Part shown: positions 6,976-13,742 of the stretch, one piece after another
Position numbering within the stretch: position 1 is the stretch's first letter
How the letters are laid out: the number at the start of each line of letters is the position of its first letter
NCBI GenBank assembly: GCA_023150215.1
Contig: JAKLLJ010000034.1
Span: 1 to 16,186, forward strand
Source: Thauera sp.
GTDB taxonomy: Bacteria; Pseudomonadota; Gammaproteobacteria; Burkholderiales; Rhodocyclaceae
Direction: 5' to 3'
Length of the DNA: 16,186 bases
Notes under the pieces: model-generated
Databases searched by the model: none
Told to the model about the DNA's origin: nothing
The model's input: the letters and a program-made list of their open reading frames with translations, nothing else
Translations under genes and position numbers: made by a program

Positions 6976-7286
6976 GGGCGGCAAGGGTCATCGACGAGGG
7001 CCGGCCATCGCGCCGGCGGCGGCCGTCATTGTGCCGCGCCGGACGCGGGAGTTGGAAGGTGGGCCGACGAAGCCCCGCCGGCGCTCCTACGCAAACCGCC
7101 GCGGGCCTGTAGGAGCGGCGGAAGCCGCGAACCGGGCAATTCGGCAACCGACACGCTTCACCCTCCCCGCCGCCGCGTTCGCGCCTGCCGGCGCTCCTAC
7201 ACCCCGCAGGCCCTGTAGGAGCGGCGGAAGCCGCGAACGCGTGCCGACCCGGGTGTCGACGCCCGCCGCCCCCGTCACGCGCGCCG
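6976..7286. other. 311-bp modA-modB spacer holding a REP cluster
   Basis: No gene is supportable in this stretch. Positions 7068-7237 are occupied by four REP palindromes, annotated separately. The flanks, 6976-7067 and 7238-7286, are GC-rich and show nothing I recognise. modB therefore depends on transcription crossing the REP cluster, or on an undetected promoter within it. Confidence 0.6.
7068..7237. repeat. REP/BIME cluster inside the mod operon (four palindromes)
   Basis: Four 23-bp REP-like palindromes occur as two inverted pairs. The type-A element (7109-7131 and 7215-7237) has head GTAGGA, arms GCGGC/GCCGC around GGAA, and tail GAA. The type-B element, inverted, is at 7178-7200, with arms GCGCC/GGCGC around GGCA. 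A diverged type-B copy is at 7068-7090. The linkers are 18 nt (7091-7108), 46 nt (7132-7177) and 14 nt (7201-7214). The 18- and 46-nt linkers recur in the cluster at 15309-15482, so the whole block is one composite repeat. GTAG-headed REPs are a known class mobilised by RAYT transposases; none is encoded here. On RNA these would fold into stable hairpins between modA and modB. Confidence 0.88.
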
Positions 7287-8081
7287 TCATCGCCCCGCGG
7301 CGGGCAGCTCGAAGCCATAGCGTTGCAGCACCGCACGCGCAGGCGCGCTGCCGATGAACTCGGCGAAGGCTTTGGCGAGCGGCTTGCCGGCGGCGGCGCG
7401 GGTGAGCATGAAGCCCTGCTCGAGCGGCGCATGCAGCGCCTTGTCGATCAGCCGGTAGCCGCCCTGGCGCGCGAGTTCGGGGTTCAGCGCCAGCGACAGC
7501 GCGATGATGCCCACCGTGGCGTTGCCGGTCTGCACGAATTGCGCGGTCTGGGCGATGTTCTCGCCCTGCACCAGGCGGGGTTGCACCGCCGCCCACACGC
7601 CGGCGGCGCGCAGGGCCTCCTCGGCGCGCTTGCCGTAGGGGGCGTGGCGCGGGTTGGCGATGGCGATGCGGCCACTGGCGGGGTCGGCGAGATCCTTCAG
7701 CTCGAGCGCGCGCGCATCGCGCGTCGCGCTCCACAGCACGATGCGGCCGAGCGCGTAAGGCCGCGTCGTGCCGTGGGCAAGGCCCTCGGCCTCGAGCGCA
7801 CGCGGGTAGGCGATGTCGGCGGAAAAATAGAGGTCGAAGGGTGCGCCCTGGCGAATCTGGGTGGCGAACTTGCCCGAGGAACCATAAACCACCTCGATCG
7901 TGCCGCCCGGGTGCGTGCGCTGGAAGTCGGCGACGATCTCATCGAGCGCAAACCGGAGGTCGGATGCTGCCGCCACGATGATGCGTTCCCCGGCGCCCGC
8001 CGCGGGCACGACCGACAGTGCGGCGAGCACGATGAGCGCGGCGAACAGTCGGCGGCGCAGGGGCTGGGTCATCCGGGACAT
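7287..8081 (-). CDS. modA: Molybdate-binding periplasmic protein ModA
   Basis: Substrate-binding protein that captures molybdate (or tungstate) in the periplasm and delivers it to ModBC. From the ATG at 8081 it is 264 residues. Other in-frame ATGs at 8096 and 8072 would lengthen it by five or shorten it by three, and no ribosome-binding site decides between them. A Sec signal is clear: RRR at 9-11, a hydrophobic core to about 25, and cleavage after AGA near 30. Mature-protein motifs are IIVAAASDLRFALDEI at 34-49, VVYGSSGKFATQI at 64-76 with oxyanion-binding Ser40 and Ser69 expected from the family, and FDLYFSAD at 82-89. Next come ANPRHAPYGKRAEEAL at 142-157 and NIAQTAQFVQTGNATVGI at 175-192. 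The open frame continues far upstream through REP sequence, but that extension is not protein-like. Confidence 0.93.
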   Translation of the reverse strand: MSRMTQPLRRRLFAALIVLAALSVVPAAGAGERIIVAAASDLRFALDEIVADFQRTHPGGTIEVVYGSSGKFATQIRQGAPFDLYFSADIAYPRALEAEGLAHGTTRPYALGRIVLWSATRDARALELKDLADPASGRIAIANPRHAPYGKRAEEALRAAGVWAAVQPRLVQGENIAQTAQFVQTGNATVGIIALSLALNPELARQGGYRLIDKALHAPLEQGFMLTRAAAGKPLAKAFAEFIGSAPARAVLQRYGFELPAAGR

Positions 8082-8124
8082 GGGGGATTCGCTCATCTCA
8101 TCGGGGGTGCGGCGGGGTGACGCA

Positions 8125-8214
8125 CGGCAAGGGTTCGCGGCTTCCGCCGCTCCTACAGGGGGCTGCAGGCGTGGTGGTTTCGGTAGGAGCGGCGGAAGCC
8201 GCGAACCTTTGCCG
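8125..8214. repeat. Inverted REP pair forming a long hairpin between esterase gene and modA
   Basis: Two type-A REP palindromes in opposite orientation (8134-8156 and 8183-8205) lie at the centre of a larger inverted repeat. The left arm is 8125-8156 and the right arm 8183-8214, 32 nt each. All positions pair except one, which would be a G-U pair in RNA, and the loop is 26 nt (8157-8182). The arms extend 9 nt beyond the REP core, so this is more than two independent REPs. It sits after the stop of the esterase gene and before modA, both on the minus strand. There it may block 3' exonucleases or attenuate read-through. It has no T-run, so I do not call it an intrinsic terminator. Confidence 0.85.
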
Positions 8215-8236
8215 CATGCCTGCGCGGCCCTCTCGT

Positions 8237-9250
8237 TCACTGCCGCACCGCGCCCAGGCGCGCCTTGACGAAGCGCCACACCATGGCAGATGCGTCGGGC
8301 CCCTTGGGGTCGCTGAAGCGTTCGCCCGCGCTGCCGCCACTCCAGGCATGGCCGAGGCCATCGACGATGCACAGCCGGACACACAAGCAGCGCCCGGCGC
8401 GAAAATCGGTCAGCGTCTGCGCATGACGGACGCCGCGCTGCACGCGGCGAGCGGCGCCCGGGCTCGCGCCGAGCGCCGCCGCCCACTGCGCAGCGGCGGC
8501 ATGCGCATTAAGCGGCGACACCACGTGGTCGTCGCTGCCGTGGATGACCAGCAGGGGCGGACGCTCGGCGCGCGGCACCGCGGTCGGCGGCAGGCTGCGT
8601 CCGCGCATTGCGGCCAGCGTGCCCGCGGCGCTGTGCGCGCCGCCCGGCGCCACCCCGCCCTGCATGGCCACCGCCACGAAGCGCTGCGGATACGAGGTCG
8701 CCAGCAATGCGGCCATGCCCGCCCCCGCCGACAGGCCGGCCACCGCCACCGCGTCGCGATCCACCGGATACAGCAGGCAGGCCTGGTCGATCGCCGCCAT
8801 CAAGGTGGCGGCCTCGGCGTCGGCGCGCCGGTTGCGGGTGTCGTACCAGTTCCAGCAGCCCTGCGGATTGGCCGCCAGGTCCTGCTCGGGGAACATCACC
8901 AGAAAGCGCTCCTTGGTGGCGACCCGGTCCATGCGCGTGCTGCGCGCGAACATCGACGCGCTCTGCCCGCAGCCGTGCAGCATGACCAGCAGCGGCAGGC
9001 GCTCGGTGCTGCGCACGCCCGGCGGACGGAACAGGCGGAAGCGGCGCAGCCCCGCCGGGCCGACCGCCTGCCCGGCGATCCAGTCGCCGGCGGTGCTCGG
9101 CAGCCGGTAGGGGTCTGCGATCGCCTTCACCGTGCGCGCGGCCGCTGCACCTGCAGCCCGCGCGCCGCTGCGCACGACGCGGCGGGTCATGGCCTTGGCG
9201 GCGCGCTCGAACGCGCGCGCCAGCGGGGAGCCACGGACGCGGCGGCTCAC
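8237..9250 (-). CDS. PHB depolymerase-family esterase (alpha/beta hydrolase)
   Basis: 337-residue serine hydrolase of the PHB-depolymerase/LpqC-type esterase family, which cleaves polyhydroxyalkanoate or related esters. The lipase box is GLSAG at 172-176 with nucleophile Ser174. The oxyanion-hole segment is LHGCGQSASMF at 91-101, the likely acid is Asp241 (HGSDDHVV), and the likely base is His301 (GLGHAWSGG). The segment GCWNWYDTRNRR at 131-142 is typical of the family. I chose the GTG at 9250-9248 because it overlaps the upstream gene stop as GTGA; a longer start in the same frame would overlap that gene more. No Sec signal peptide is visible. The N-terminal 45 residues are Arg/Ala-rich, so the protein may be intracellular or exported by an unrecognised route. 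The actual ester substrate is not shown by the sequence. Confidence 0.85.
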   Translation of the reverse strand: MSRRVRGSPLARAFERAAKAMTRRVVRSGARAAGAAAARTVKAIADPYRLPSTAGDWIAGQAVGPAGLRRFRLFRPPGVRSTERLPLLVMLHGCGQSASMFARSTRMDRVATKERFLVMFPEQDLAANPQGCWNWYDTRNRRADAEAATLMAAIDQACLLYPVDRDAVAVAGLSAGAGMAALLATSYPQRFVAVAMQGGVAPGGAHSAAGTLAAMRGRSLPPTAVPRAERPPLLVIHGSDDHVVSPLNAHAAAAQWAAALGASPGAARRVQRGVRHAQTLTDFRAGRCLCVRLCIVDGLGHAWSGGSAGERFSDPKGPDASAMVWRFVKARLGAVRQ

Positions 9251-9480
9251 CGCCCGCCGCGCTCTTCGCGCGCGACCGCGGCGAGGTCGCGCAGGTACCA
9301 CGCGGCATAGCCGTAGCCGACGAGCGCGACCAGCGCGGAGAACAGCAGTTCGCCTTCAAGGGCCTTGCCGGCGATCATATTGGTGAGGACGACGAAGCTC
9401 AGGTAGAGCGCCGCGACCATGCCGCCGAAGATGCGGATGAGGGCGAAGGTCTTGCGCTGCTTGAGGGTGGGCTGGGGCAT
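9247..9480 (-). CDS. Small two-helix inner-membrane protein, function unknown
   Basis: I do not recognise the family. From the ATG at 9480-9478 the product is 77 residues: a basic start (MPQPTLKQRKTFALIRIFGG), a hydrophobic segment at about 18-38 (GGMVAALYLSFVVLTNMIAG), and a second at about 43-63 (GELLFSALVALVGYGYAAWYL). The tail is charged and ends EERGGR. An in-frame ATG at 9519 would add 13 residues without hydrophobic character; neither start has a convincing ribosome-binding site. The stop overlaps the esterase GTG by four bases, so the two are probably cotranslated. It is divergent from the spermidine-synthase-like gene at 9609. Confidence 0.65.
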   Translation of the reverse strand: MPQPTLKQRKTFALIRIFGGMVAALYLSFVVLTNMIAGKALEGELLFSALVALVGYGYAAWYLRDLAAVAREERGGR

Positions 9481-9570
9481 TGGACGACAGGCGCGAGACG
9501 CGCGGAACGAAGGGGGCATGTGTCAGGGTAGCCGATTCCGCCCGCGCTGGCATCGGCCGCGTGTGCCCGG

Positions 9571-9576
9571 GATAAT
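9571..9576 (+). promoter_or_regulatory. Possible -10 element (GATAAT) for the spermidine-synthase-like gene
   Basis: GATAAT matches the sigma-70 -10 consensus in five of six bases and lies 32 nt upstream of the ATG at 9609. No good -35 is visible at 16-18 nt spacing. A GCAGGG motif about 8 nt before the start codon could serve as the ribosome-binding site. Confidence 0.3.
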
Positions 9577-9608
9577 CGCGCCACCTTCACGAACGCAGGG
9601 CTTCCGCG

Positions 9609-11072
9609 ATGCACGACCCGGCCGCTTCCCCCACCGGCGCGACCCGCACGGCCCCCTGCCCACCCGGGCCGGTGCGTTCGCCCGGCGCGACGGCCTGGCC
9701 GCCGGCGCTGCCCGGCGCCCTGCTCTTCCTGCTCGTGTTCGTCGAGGGCTTCGTGTCGCTCGGCGCCGAGATCGTTGCGCTGCGCCGGCTGGTGCCGCAC
9801 GTCGGCAGCGCGATCACCGTCACCGCGCCGACGATCGCCTTCTTCCTCCTCGCGCTGGCACTCGGCTATCAGGCGGGCGGGCGGGTCGCGGGCGACTACC
9901 TGGCGCGGGTGCGGCGCAACTTCCTGCTCGCCGCCGGGCTGATCGCCGTCGGCCTGGCCGGGCCGGTGGTCGAGGCCGCTTTCGCCCACCTGCAGCCGGC
10001 GCCGGTGGCGTGGGCCGTGGTGGTGTGCGGGGTGCTGTGCCCGGTGGCCTGGCTGCTCGGCCAGACCGTGCCCATCCTCACCAATCTGCTGCGCCACGAG
10101 CGCGCCGGCGCACGCAGCGGCGCCGCGCTGTACTGGTCGACGCTGGGCTCCTTCCTCGGCGCGCTGACGCTGTCGATGGGGGTGATGCAGTGGCTGGGCG
10201 TGAGCGTGGCGGTGCTGATCTGCGCCGGCCTGCTGCTCGCCCTCGTGCCGGCGCTCGATGCAGCGGGCGCCACGCGCCGGCGCGCCGGCGCGGCGGCAGG
10301 GCTGATCGCGGTCGTCGCGCTGGTGTGCAACCTGATGCTGGCGCAGCAGACCGAGACCGCCTACGCCACCTATCGCGTCGACGCCGCCGAGATCCCCGGC
10401 TTCGAGGCAGCGCGCGTGTTCCGCATCAACGCCTCGCCGGCCTCGATCATCGACGCCGGTGAGCCGCCGCGCTACGCGCGCTACATCGAGCGCCTGCGCC
10501 GGCTGCTGCTCGACGAGATGGCCTTTCGCGGGCGCAGCGTGCTGGTGCTGGGAGCGGGCGGCTTCACCCTGTCGCACCGCGAGCCGCTGAACCACTACAC
10601 CTATGTGGACATCGACCCGGCGGTGAAGGCGATCGCCGAGCGCGACTTCCTGCGCGAGCCGGTGGTGGGCGACTTCGTCGCCGCCGATGCGCGCGCCTGG
10701 GTGCGCGACACCGACCGCCGCCACGACGCGATCGTGGTGGATGTGTACAGCGCATTGACCAGCATCCCCGCCCACCTGGTGACGCGCGAATTCTGGCGTG
10801 CGACCCGCCAGGCGCTCAAGCCCGACGGCGTGCTCGCCGCCAACCTGATCCTCGACCGCGATCTCGCCAGCCCCTACGCGCGCAACCTGCTGGCGACCAT
10901 CCAGGCCGAGTACGGCGCGTGCGCGGTCGAGGTGCTGTTCCGCGACCGCCCGCAGGGCAACGTGCTGGTGATCTGCACGGTCGCGACCCAACCGGCGGCA
11001 CAGGCTCCACCCGCGCCCTACACCGACGAGCACAATCGCGCCGACCTCGACGTGCTGCGCGGCAAGCGCTGA
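9609..11072 (+). CDS. Membrane-fused spermidine synthase-like protein
   Basis: 487-residue fusion of an integral-membrane N-terminal half and a C-terminal spermidine-synthase (aminopropyltransferase) Rossmann domain. After a Pro-rich cytoplasmic start come about seven hydrophobic segments: near 36-58, 70-95, 104-124, 133-160, 176-192, 196-216 and 226-245. The enzyme part contains the nucleotide-binding loop LVLGAGGFTLS at 312-322, the acidic YVDIDP at 332-337, DFVAADAR at 355-362 and IVVDVYS at 375-381. These correspond to the decarboxy-SAM-binding motifs of spermidine synthases. Whether it makes a polyamine or modifies another substrate cannot be told. The start is ATG 9609, with GCAGGG upstream. 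It ends stop-to-stop against the GGDEF-EAL gene with no intervening base, so the two transcripts must overlap. Confidence 0.82.
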   Translation: MHDPAASPTGATRTAPCPPGPVRSPGATAWPPALPGALLFLLVFVEGFVSLGAEIVALRRLVPHVGSAITVTAPTIAFFLLALALGYQAGGRVAGDYLARVRRNFLLAAGLIAVGLAGPVVEAAFAHLQPAPVAWAVVVCGVLCPVAWLLGQTVPILTNLLRHERAGARSGAALYWSTLGSFLGALTLSMGVMQWLGVSVAVLICAGLLLALVPALDAAGATRRRAGAAAGLIAVVALVCNLMLAQQTETAYATYRVDAAEIPGFEAARVFRINASPASIIDAGEPPRYARYIERLRRLLLDEMAFRGRSVLVLGAGGFTLSHREPLNHYTYVDIDPAVKAIAERDFLREPVVGDFVAADARAWVRDTDRRHDAIVVDVYSALTSIPAHLVTREFWRATRQALKPDGVLAANLILDRDLASPYARNLLATIQAEYGACAVEVLFRDRPQGNVLVICTVATQPAAQAPPAPYTDEHNRADLDVLRGKR

Positions 11073-13517
11073 TCAGGCCGCCCGCGCGACGAAGCTCGCC
11101 TCGAAAACCTCCAGCGGCACCGGCCGCCCGAACAGGTAGCCCTGGTAGTCACGACAGCCGTGCGCGGCGAGAAAGGCGTACTGGGCCTCGGTCTCGACGC
11201 CCTCGGCGATCACCGCGAGGCCCAGACTGTCGCCGAGGGTAAGGATGGTGCGCACGAGGGTGGCGTCGCTGGGGTCCGACATCACGTCGCGCACGAAGGA
11301 CTGGTCGATCTTCAACTGGGTGAGGGGCAGGCGCTTGAGATAGGCGAGCGAGGAATAACCGGTGCCGAAGTCGTCGAGCGAGAAGCGGATGCCGAGCGCA
11401 CGCAGGCGCTCCATGCGTTCGATGACGGCGGCGGTGTCCTCGAGCAGGCTGCTCTCGGTGAGTTCGAGCTTGAGCCGGTCGGCAGGCGCACCGGTCTCCT
11501 CGAGCAGCGCCTGCACCTGTTCGGCGAACGCAGGCTGGCGAAACTGACGGGCGCTGACGTTGACCGCGAGCCGCAGGTGCGCGGTCGCCGCCCTTTTCGA
11601 CCACTGCGCGAGCTGCCGGCAGGCGGTCGCCAGCACCCAGTGGCCGAGCGGCACGATGAGGCCGGTCTCCTCGGCGAGGTCGATGAAGCCGCCGGGGAAG
11701 ACCAGGCCCTTGTCGGGGTGATGCCAGCGCAGCAGCACCTCGGCGCCCGAGGGCTGGCGCTGCGCGTCCACCTGAACCTGGTAGTGGAGCTCGAACTGGC
11801 CGGCACGGATCGCCTCGCGCAGGTCCGAATGCAGGGTCGCGCGCTCGGTGACCGCCGCCTGCATCGCCGGATCGAAGAAGCACACCGCGTTGCGACCGGC
11901 TGCCTTGGCCTGGTACATCGCGGTATCGGCGCGGCGCAGCAACTCGGTGGCGGTGACCCCGGGCTCGCCGAACGCGCTGATGCCGATGCTTGCCGAGCAC
12001 TGGTAAGTGATCGTCTCGCCGTGGCTGCCGCGCTGCAGCGTGAAGGGGCGGTCGAGCTCCCGGCTGATGCGGTCGGCAACCGTCTTGACGTGCAGGAGCT
12101 CGTCGGTGACGTCGTCGAGATCCTCCAGGATCACCACGAACTCGTCACCCCCCAGGCGCGCCGCGGTGTCGCCCTGGCGGATGCTCAGGCTCAGCCGTGC
12201 CGCCACCTTCATCAGCAGCTGGTCGCCGGCCTCATGGCCGTGGCTGTCGTTGAGCTCCTTGAAATGATCGAGGTCGATCAGCAGCAGCGCGCCGTCATGG
12301 CGGCGGCGCGCCCGGCTGGCGAGCGCGCGCTCCAGGCGGTCGAACATCAGGCGTCGGTTGGGCAGGCCGGTGAGCGGATCGAAGAAGGCGAGCTCGTGGA
12401 TCTGGCGCTCCTGGCGCTTGCGCTCGGTGATGTCCTGGTTGAAACCGAAGATGCCTACCACCTCGCCGCCGACGCGGATCGGCGCGACCAGGCACTGAAA
12501 GATGCGCGGCTGGCCGTCGACCGTGTACTCGACCTCCTGATGGACAGTCTCGCCGGCGTAGGCCCGGCCATTGCTCTGCAGCCACTCCTCGCGCAGCGCC
12601 GGGTCCTTGGCGGTATCTGCTGGGCGCAGGCCGAGCAGGTCGCCCCAATGCGCGACGGTCATCGCATTCTGCAGGATGCAACGCCCCTCGAGGTCGCGCG
12701 CCCAGTACTGGACCGGCGTGTTGTCGACCACCGCGCGCAGCAGCGATTCCTGCTCCTGCAGCGTGCGCGCCATCCGTTCGCGGACGGTGACCTCGCGCGA
12801 CAGCACGTTGAAGTGCTGCGGGCGGTCAGCGCTGCGCGCCATCGGCGCGACCGACAGCTCGAACCAGCGCGTGCCGAAAGGCCCCTCGACCTTGAACACC
12901 TTGCCGGTCGAGCGCCCCTTCGCGGCCGCCTCGTGCAGGGCCTCGAGGCAGGTTTGCGCCTCTTCCGGCGGCAACACCTCGCTCAAGGTGCGCCCCAGGA
13001 ACACCGCGGAGGGCGCGGGCAGCAGCTCCTCGCTCGGCGTGCGATAGGCATGGCAGCGGCCCTCGATGTCGAACTCGAACAGGGGGTCGGGCAGGGTCTG
13101 CAGGATCGCCGCATAGTCGTTCTTGAGCGCGACCAGCTCCTGCTCCTGCTGCTTGCGCTCGTCGATGTCCACCGCGAAGCCGATCACCCCGTCCAGCCGA
13201 CCCTGGGCATCGAAAACCGGCTGCTTGATGTTCATGCAGCAACGCGGTGCTGGCGCCTCCGGAAAACTCAGGTACTGATCGACGACGACCGCCTGTCCGC
13301 TTTCGATGACCTGCAGATCGTTGCTGCGCAGGATCCCGGCTTGCTCCGCGGGGAACAGCTCGTGGTCGGCGCTGCCGATGACCGTGCTGCGCGGAAGGCG
13401 CAGCAGCGCACAGGCGAGATCGTTCGCATACACGTAGCGCCCGTCCAGGTCCTTCATGTAGATCGGCACCTGCAGCGTGTCGATGGCGGCCCTCAGGCGT
13501 GCGTTATCGTCCTTCAT
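11073..13517 (-). CDS. Three-PAS GGDEF-EAL cyclic-di-GMP turnover protein
   Basis: 814-residue cytoplasmic sensor enzyme. There are three tandem PAS folds at about 5-125, 132-250 and 256-370. The second ends with a PAC-like REVTVRERM and the third with GFNQDITERKRQERQ. The diguanylate cyclase domain spans 375-550, with intact GGDEF at 456-460 and the inhibitory I-site RQGD at 447-450, exactly five residues before it. The phosphodiesterase domain spans 560-810. It has an EVL variant at 593-595 in place of EAL, NVSARQF at 653-659, ELTES at 685-689, DDFGTGYSSL at 715-724, Lys736 and AEGVE at 771-775. All catalytic residues that I can check are present, so both activities are possible. No membrane segment or signal peptide is visible. 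The start is ATG 13517-13515 after a G-rich GGGCGGG stretch. The sensed ligand is unknown. Confidence 0.92.
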   Translation of the reverse strand: MKDDNARLRAAIDTLQVPIYMKDLDGRYVYANDLACALLRLPRSTVIGSADHELFPAEQAGILRSNDLQVIESGQAVVVDQYLSFPEAPAPRCCMNIKQPVFDAQGRLDGVIGFAVDIDERKQQEQELVALKNDYAAILQTLPDPLFEFDIEGRCHAYRTPSEELLPAPSAVFLGRTLSEVLPPEEAQTCLEALHEAAAKGRSTGKVFKVEGPFGTRWFELSVAPMARSADRPQHFNVLSREVTVRERMARTLQEQESLLRAVVDNTPVQYWARDLEGRCILQNAMTVAHWGDLLGLRPADTAKDPALREEWLQSNGRAYAGETVHQEVEYTVDGQPRIFQCLVAPIRVGGEVVGIFGFNQDITERKRQERQIHELAFFDPLTGLPNRRLMFDRLERALASRARRRHDGALLLIDLDHFKELNDSHGHEAGDQLLMKVAARLSLSIRQGDTAARLGGDEFVVILEDLDDVTDELLHVKTVADRISRELDRPFTLQRGSHGETITYQCSASIGISAFGEPGVTATELLRRADTAMYQAKAAGRNAVCFFDPAMQAAVTERATLHSDLREAIRAGQFELHYQVQVDAQRQPSGAEVLLRWHHPDKGLVFPGGFIDLAEETGLIVPLGHWVLATACRQLAQWSKRAATAHLRLAVNVSARQFRQPAFAEQVQALLEETGAPADRLKLELTESSLLEDTAAVIERMERLRALGIRFSLDDFGTGYSSLAYLKRLPLTQLKIDQSFVRDVMSDPSDATLVRTILTLGDSLGLAVIAEGVETEAQYAFLAAHGCRDYQGYLFGRPVPLEVFEASFVARAA

Positions 13518-13742
13518 TCACTGCCCGCCCGTTGTCGATGCGTGTCGGTGCCCTGCGTTGGATAGGAATTTGTCTCATACCAATAGTCTCCGCATCGAGG
13601 GCGCCGCCTGCAACCCGGAAATGCATCAAGGTTTTCCCTGACCACGCGGCGGTGGCGAGCCGCGCAAGCGCTCGTCGCCTGCCCTGCTCCTACAATGGCG
13701 CACCGACGCCCTCGCGCGCTCACCGCCACCCCCGCGCCTACG
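13518..13742. promoter_or_regulatory. Divergent intergenic region between the GGDEF-EAL and photolyase genes
   Basis: The 225-bp space from which both neighbours are transcribed outward. TACAAT at 13691-13696 is a five-of-six match to a -10 element for the photolyase, although I see no good -35. It would place transcription start about 40 nt before the ATG at 13743. The bases 13686-13693 are an isolated REP head (GTAGGAGC on the minus strand) without an intact palindrome. No convincing promoter was found for the minus-strand gene. Confidence 0.35.

Noticed and set aside
7068..7237. CRISPR array, considered because of regularly repeated short palindromes
   Set aside because: Only two elements per type, alternating orientation, linkers of unequal length that are conserved between loci rather than unique, and no cas genes. 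These are REP/BIME elements.
8125..8214. Intrinsic terminator
   Set aside because: The hairpin is strong but no T-run follows on either strand, and the loop is 26 nt. It is better described as a REP pair.
8082..8486. N-terminal extension of ModA to 399 residues
   Set aside because: The extension is translated REP hairpin and antisense esterase sequence. A normal Sec signal peptide starts at the downstream ATG near 8081.
9399..11033. 544-residue minus-strand open frame antisense to the spermidine-synthase-like gene
   Set aside because: Biased His/Gln/Arg/Ala composition without motifs; the plus strand has the membrane helices and Rossmann motifs.
11160..13565. 801-residue plus-strand open frame antisense to the GGDEF-EAL gene
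   Set aside because: The minus strand carries intact GGDEF, I-site and EAL motifs; the antisense frame has none and is a GC artefact.
13695..13742. Earlier ATG start for the photolyase
   Set aside because: It would add 16 Pro/Ala/Arg-rich residues not seen in the family and overlaps a possible -10 element. ATG 13743 gives the canonical N-terminus.
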